This document shows, piece by piece, positions 60,705-64,000 of a stretch of 64,000 nt of DNA (position 1 is the first letter of the stretch; every line of letters begins with the position of its first letter). The position numbers and the translations under genes were made by a program. Location: the NCBI GenBank assembly GCA_013433145.1, contig CM024187.1, forward strand, positions 4,852,826-4,916,825. The letters are read 5' to 3'. This DNA is from Ascaris suum (Eukaryota; Nematoda; Chromadorea; Rhabditida; Ascarididae). The notes under the pieces are model-generated. The model made no database searches, was not told the origin of the DNA, and saw only the letters and a list, made by a program, of their open reading frames with translations.

Positions 60705-60865
60705 TGGTTTGGCGAGTGCGGATTCTGAAGTCTTGAACAAACTTCATATCAAGAATGCTCCTTCATCTGGAGACGCTGCACATTTTAGCGGTCATCGGCC
60801 ATTTAGACGCACTAAAATTCGCGATCTGGAAAGAAAGGCTCCTTCGATCATGGTACTACACAGGG
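60705..60865 (+). CDS. Candidate single exon of an unidentified gene
   Basis: The exon is bounded by a good acceptor (ACTTCAG ending at 60704) and a consensus donor (GTAAGG from 60866). It encodes about 53 residues of balanced, protein-like composition: ASADSEVLNKLHIKNAPSSG near the start and RTKIRDLERKAPSIMVLHR at the end. Incoming phase is 2 and outgoing phase 1. No partner exon with matching phase was identified on either side, and no family is recognised. Confidence 0.28.
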
Positions 60866-62195
60866 GTAAGGTTCTCTTCACCTCAGTATAGAAATTCTAC
60901 CAATAATTAGTGCTCTGAAGTTAGAGCTTTTCAATATGGTAGCGAATATTTCGATACAAATATTTTCATCCTTCATGAGGAACTCCCACATCGCTGTCGG
61001 CTAACGTAAAGTAACATTCTGTTTGCCATCGAGAATGGTTTTTTGTGGCACTAGTTAACACTTTTCAGGAATTCCATGACTAATTTACGAGCTTCCGTCA
61101 GACTATGACAGTAGGTACTAAGACGCCGTAGGCAAGCAATTTTTTGTATCCTTTTAGGCGCTAGCAAGAGGATGTTTCGCCACGCTTCCTCACATTCATG
61201 TGACCAAAATTTAATGCTGAACTACCACATGTAAATGAATCACTAGATACCAAAAGTTTATTCTAGATTTCTGGTGGAGATCATTATCGAATATGCCAAT
61301 CAGTGGTGAAGTCGATGCATTAGCTGCAATTGTTTTCTGTTTCTTTCTGATTCAATACTGCTTGTGTGGTATACGTATCATGATTTGAATGTCACTTCTG
61401 GATTTGTGATGAGAGTGACAATGAGAGTGGCATGGTGCACCTGCATCTTCGTCTTTGTTATAGATTATGGAATCCACGATGAGAAATTTCATTCTTTGTT
61501 TCGTTTGTGAAATCTGTGTCCCCCAGGTATCACCATCTTGCATAATCATCCTCGATTTTGGATTTTTGCATTTTTTTTCGATGTGCTTTCGATGTTTCAT
61601 TTATTTGCCCCGATGTTTTATCTAATCTACAATGGACCGAGTCTATGAATGCACTTCACAAGCCATTTCCTCATTCAGTTGATGGTGATATTGTTGGTCT
61701 GACGTTTCATAAGACCACTGAAAAGACGGATTTTCATGCGTCGTTCTTTTTTCTAAAGGCACTAATTTCCTCCTCTCTTCTTTATGCTTCTTGACTTCTG
61801 ACCGCTGCAGTTGTCTTACATTTTCATTTCTTAAATTTTAACACAGTAAAATGCAAAAACAGTCCATCGCTCTTATAACACATACTTTATAATGAGCAGC
61901 AATAGACTGCACTCTGAAACTATTCGAATCCGGGATAGAAAGAACTCCACTTTTATTTCCTCACGACGGTTGGAATGTAGACGTCATTAATCGCAGGTGT
62001 GCTCTCACTCCTGGATCTGTGCTATTTGTTCATGAAATGTGGACAAAATCATTTTCTGTTTTTTTTCCTCATGTTTCAACATGTTTAACAGAAGGTCCTT
62101 TACTAACACTGCTATCAAATATCCGTTGTCTCAGTTGTTGAATATATGAATAGGCGCTGCTGAGGACTAAAATTTAAAAAATTTAAATTTAAATG
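60866..62195. other. Intergenic or intronic stretch; nothing assigned
   Basis: Only short frames; a plus-strand frame around 61558-61794 has some protein-like segments but no splice or motif support. Confidence 0.35.
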
Positions 62196-62314
62196 CGCCT
62201 CAAAAGGTAAGAGCTGCGGCAGATCTTAATCCTAAGTTTAGCGTTCTGGATGCTGCCGTATTGGAGATATATATCTTCGCTTATTTATGAGCGTATTATA
62301 GTCGTGTTAGCTCC
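62196..62314 (+). repeat. Exact 119-bp direct repeat, copy 1
   Basis: Identical over 119 nt to copy 2 at 62522-62640. The unit starts CGCCTCAAAAGG and ends GTTAGCTCC. After copy 1 the last 18 nt before CTCC (GTATTATAGTCGTGTTAG) are repeated once more in tandem at 62315-62332. Confidence 0.95.
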
Positions 62315-62521
62315 GTATTATAGTCGTGTTAGATTTAAAGCATGCAGGAGGGTTTATTGCCAAAATGTCAATTGAGTGGATCTAACATGTCCTAAAGTGT
62401 AAAAAAAAAGGCATGGTTTTTTAAACTCATTCAGTGAGGCGCATAAAGATGTCTTCCCATTTTCGCCATTCCTTCGTTTTTGACCGCCGGATTTTGCGAA
62501 TATAGTCAGCACATCCTTTGC

Positions 62522-62640
62522 CGCCTCAAAAGGTAAGAGCTGCGGCAGATCTTAATCCTAAGTTTAGCGTTCTGGATGCTGCCGTATTGGAGATATATAT
62601 CTTCGCTTATTTATGAGCGTATTATAGTCGTGTTAGCTCC
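62522..62640 (+). repeat. Exact 119-bp direct repeat, copy 2
   Basis: Identical to copy 1, with a 207-nt spacer between the copies. Perfect identity indicates a very recent duplication or an assembly artefact. The spacer is not recognisable, so these are not clearly LTRs. Confidence 0.95.
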
Positions 62641-64000
62641 TTCGCAGTTGTTAGTTGCTAGGAAGTTTTCAAATCGCGTCGCTTTTACGAGGAATCAACG
62701 ACACAGTTGAGATTTTCCTTATAATCTTCCTTATATGTTTCCTTTCCGCTCGAAACCACGTAGTGACAGAGCTTTCTTTCATGATCTCATCGCTCTTTTC
62801 ATCATATCAAGCTGTTTCCATCAGGTTCACGATTCATTGAAAGTGACGAAACAACATTTCCATACACCCGCTCACAAAATACAGGTTTCGCAACAGTGCT
62901 TTGATCGGGTGAAAGTGAGAAAGATGTTATGTGTGTTGCGCAACTCAAGCATGAATAGCGCAATGAAGCGCATCGGGGATCTACGTGCTTGAATCAGACG
63001 AGCCACTGACAATTTGTTTTGCAAGTTTAACATTCTTACTGGACGTGTGCAATTCCGTTGATAGAAGGAGCTCTAGAAAATTGTTAAATCAGTCTCATAA
63101 ACGCAGCTCAATCACGTCATGTGAAACTTTCGGGCCCTAATCGCCCACTTAAAAGTTTTTTTCATGCAGTTCTTTTTGTTCGAACCTACTCAACTCAAAA
63201 TAAGCATGCATTTAATTTGACGTATTTTCCCTGGAGGTTCGCGTTTCTGGTTGGGGGTGGATTCGGGTATTCCACATATACATGAATTGTTGTGTTTACT
63301 AGCTTGAAAAACACGAGCTCGTTGCTCAGTAGCTGCGAGAGGTGATCATTGCAGTGATATCTTGGTTGTTTCTATGTCCGGCTTGATGAATTGTAATGTT
63401 AAGATGAATGGTCGATTGTTACACGATGTCGATTTGAGCTTTATCAGTCTTCTTCAAGTGAACTGAAATGTTTTTGAGGCATTTTCGAAGTAGTAGTTCG
63501 AAAAAATTACAAGCCGTAATACTTTGAACCGCACTGCGGCAGAGTGCAAAGCATACTTTTAAGTACAGTGATGAACGCTTTGTGGCGTCATGGATAACCG
63601 GTTCCCAGACACAGCACAGGAACGTTTCGTTCTCGATAAGGACACTGCGAATTTGTTTCGTTGCTTTTCTCGTCAATAGTGAGTTTTTTGAGAAATTCTT
63701 TGACAGAAATCAATCCTTCTTGGAGTTTCTTCGCGGATATTTTTCATTTGGCAGATTTTCTACACCAGAAAAAGTCCCCACCATAAAATATTTTCTTCTC
63801 ATTTGAGGTGGCTCTATGATTCGATCATGTATAGTCACTGTATTTATTTAACGTACTCACCGCTCAATCATTTACTGCATACGTTTGTTGTTCGCGCTAC
63901 TCCTTTTCACCTTTTTTTATTCACTCTCCACATTCATAAGCAATCTGCTGCACTCTACAGCAGTGAGTGCTACGTTCTCTCTTTCATTGCTTGATAATCT
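62641..64000. other. Right edge; nothing assigned
   Basis: Short frames only, without motif, RNA gene or phase-consistent exon series. Confidence 0.35.

Noticed and set aside
61921..61945. TTCGAATCC motif resembling a tRNA T-loop
   Set aside because: No matching acceptor or anticodon stems around it.

Overview
The window reads as genomic DNA of a nematode, most likely a clade V strongylid such as a hookworm (inference). Coding sequence is cut into short exons by introns ending in TTTTCAG-type 3' splice sites. Three predicted start codons lie 1-8 nt after such a site, as expected for spliced-leader trans-splicing. There are long AT-rich gaps, TA microsatellites and no bacterial operon or Shine-Dalgarno structure. 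Splice junctions were placed by hand from reading frame, phase and, for the two trehalases, exon-by-exon comparison of the paralogues.

Three well-supported protein genes are present. (1) Positions 309-6143, plus strand: the 3' part of a CLC-2-like voltage-gated chloride channel gene. It covers the cytoplasmic CBS1 region, linker, CBS2 and a very long tail; the membrane domain lies off the left edge. Splice phases suggest two alternative-splicing events. (2) Positions 14726-23165 and (3) 29173-43215, both minus strand: two tandem GH37 trehalase genes (A and B). Each has 12 exons; eight of the twelve have identical lengths, all internal intron phases match, and both encode a signal peptide and a C-terminal hydrophobic tail resembling a GPI-anchor signal. 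Copy B is intact (about 626 aa). Copy A is 2 nt short in exon 8, which shifts the frame and stops translation after about 410 codons, before trehalase signature 2 and the proposed catalytic Glu.

Less certain items are a small single-exon secreted protein gene (9746-10039, minus), a probable decayed integrase fragment near 13.3-13.4 kb, a weak RhoGAP-like fragment near 12.1 kb, two hydrophobic reading frames between the trehalases, a two-exon candidate at 58.35-58.61 kb (minus) with a 55-nt intron, and a single candidate exon at 60.7 kb (plus). Most of 43.2-64 kb shows nothing I can assign.

Repeats include two TA microsatellites (19.04-19.17 and 51.88-51.97 kb), two near-perfect hairpins (3.1 and 8.3 kb), a 17-bp inverted repeat inside trehalase B intron 7, a G-rich tract at 24.2 kb and an exact 119-bp direct duplication at 62.2/62.5 kb. 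Functionally, the trehalases would split extracellular trehalose, the main blood/storage disaccharide of nematodes, into glucose; the chloride channel is unrelated to them except by position.
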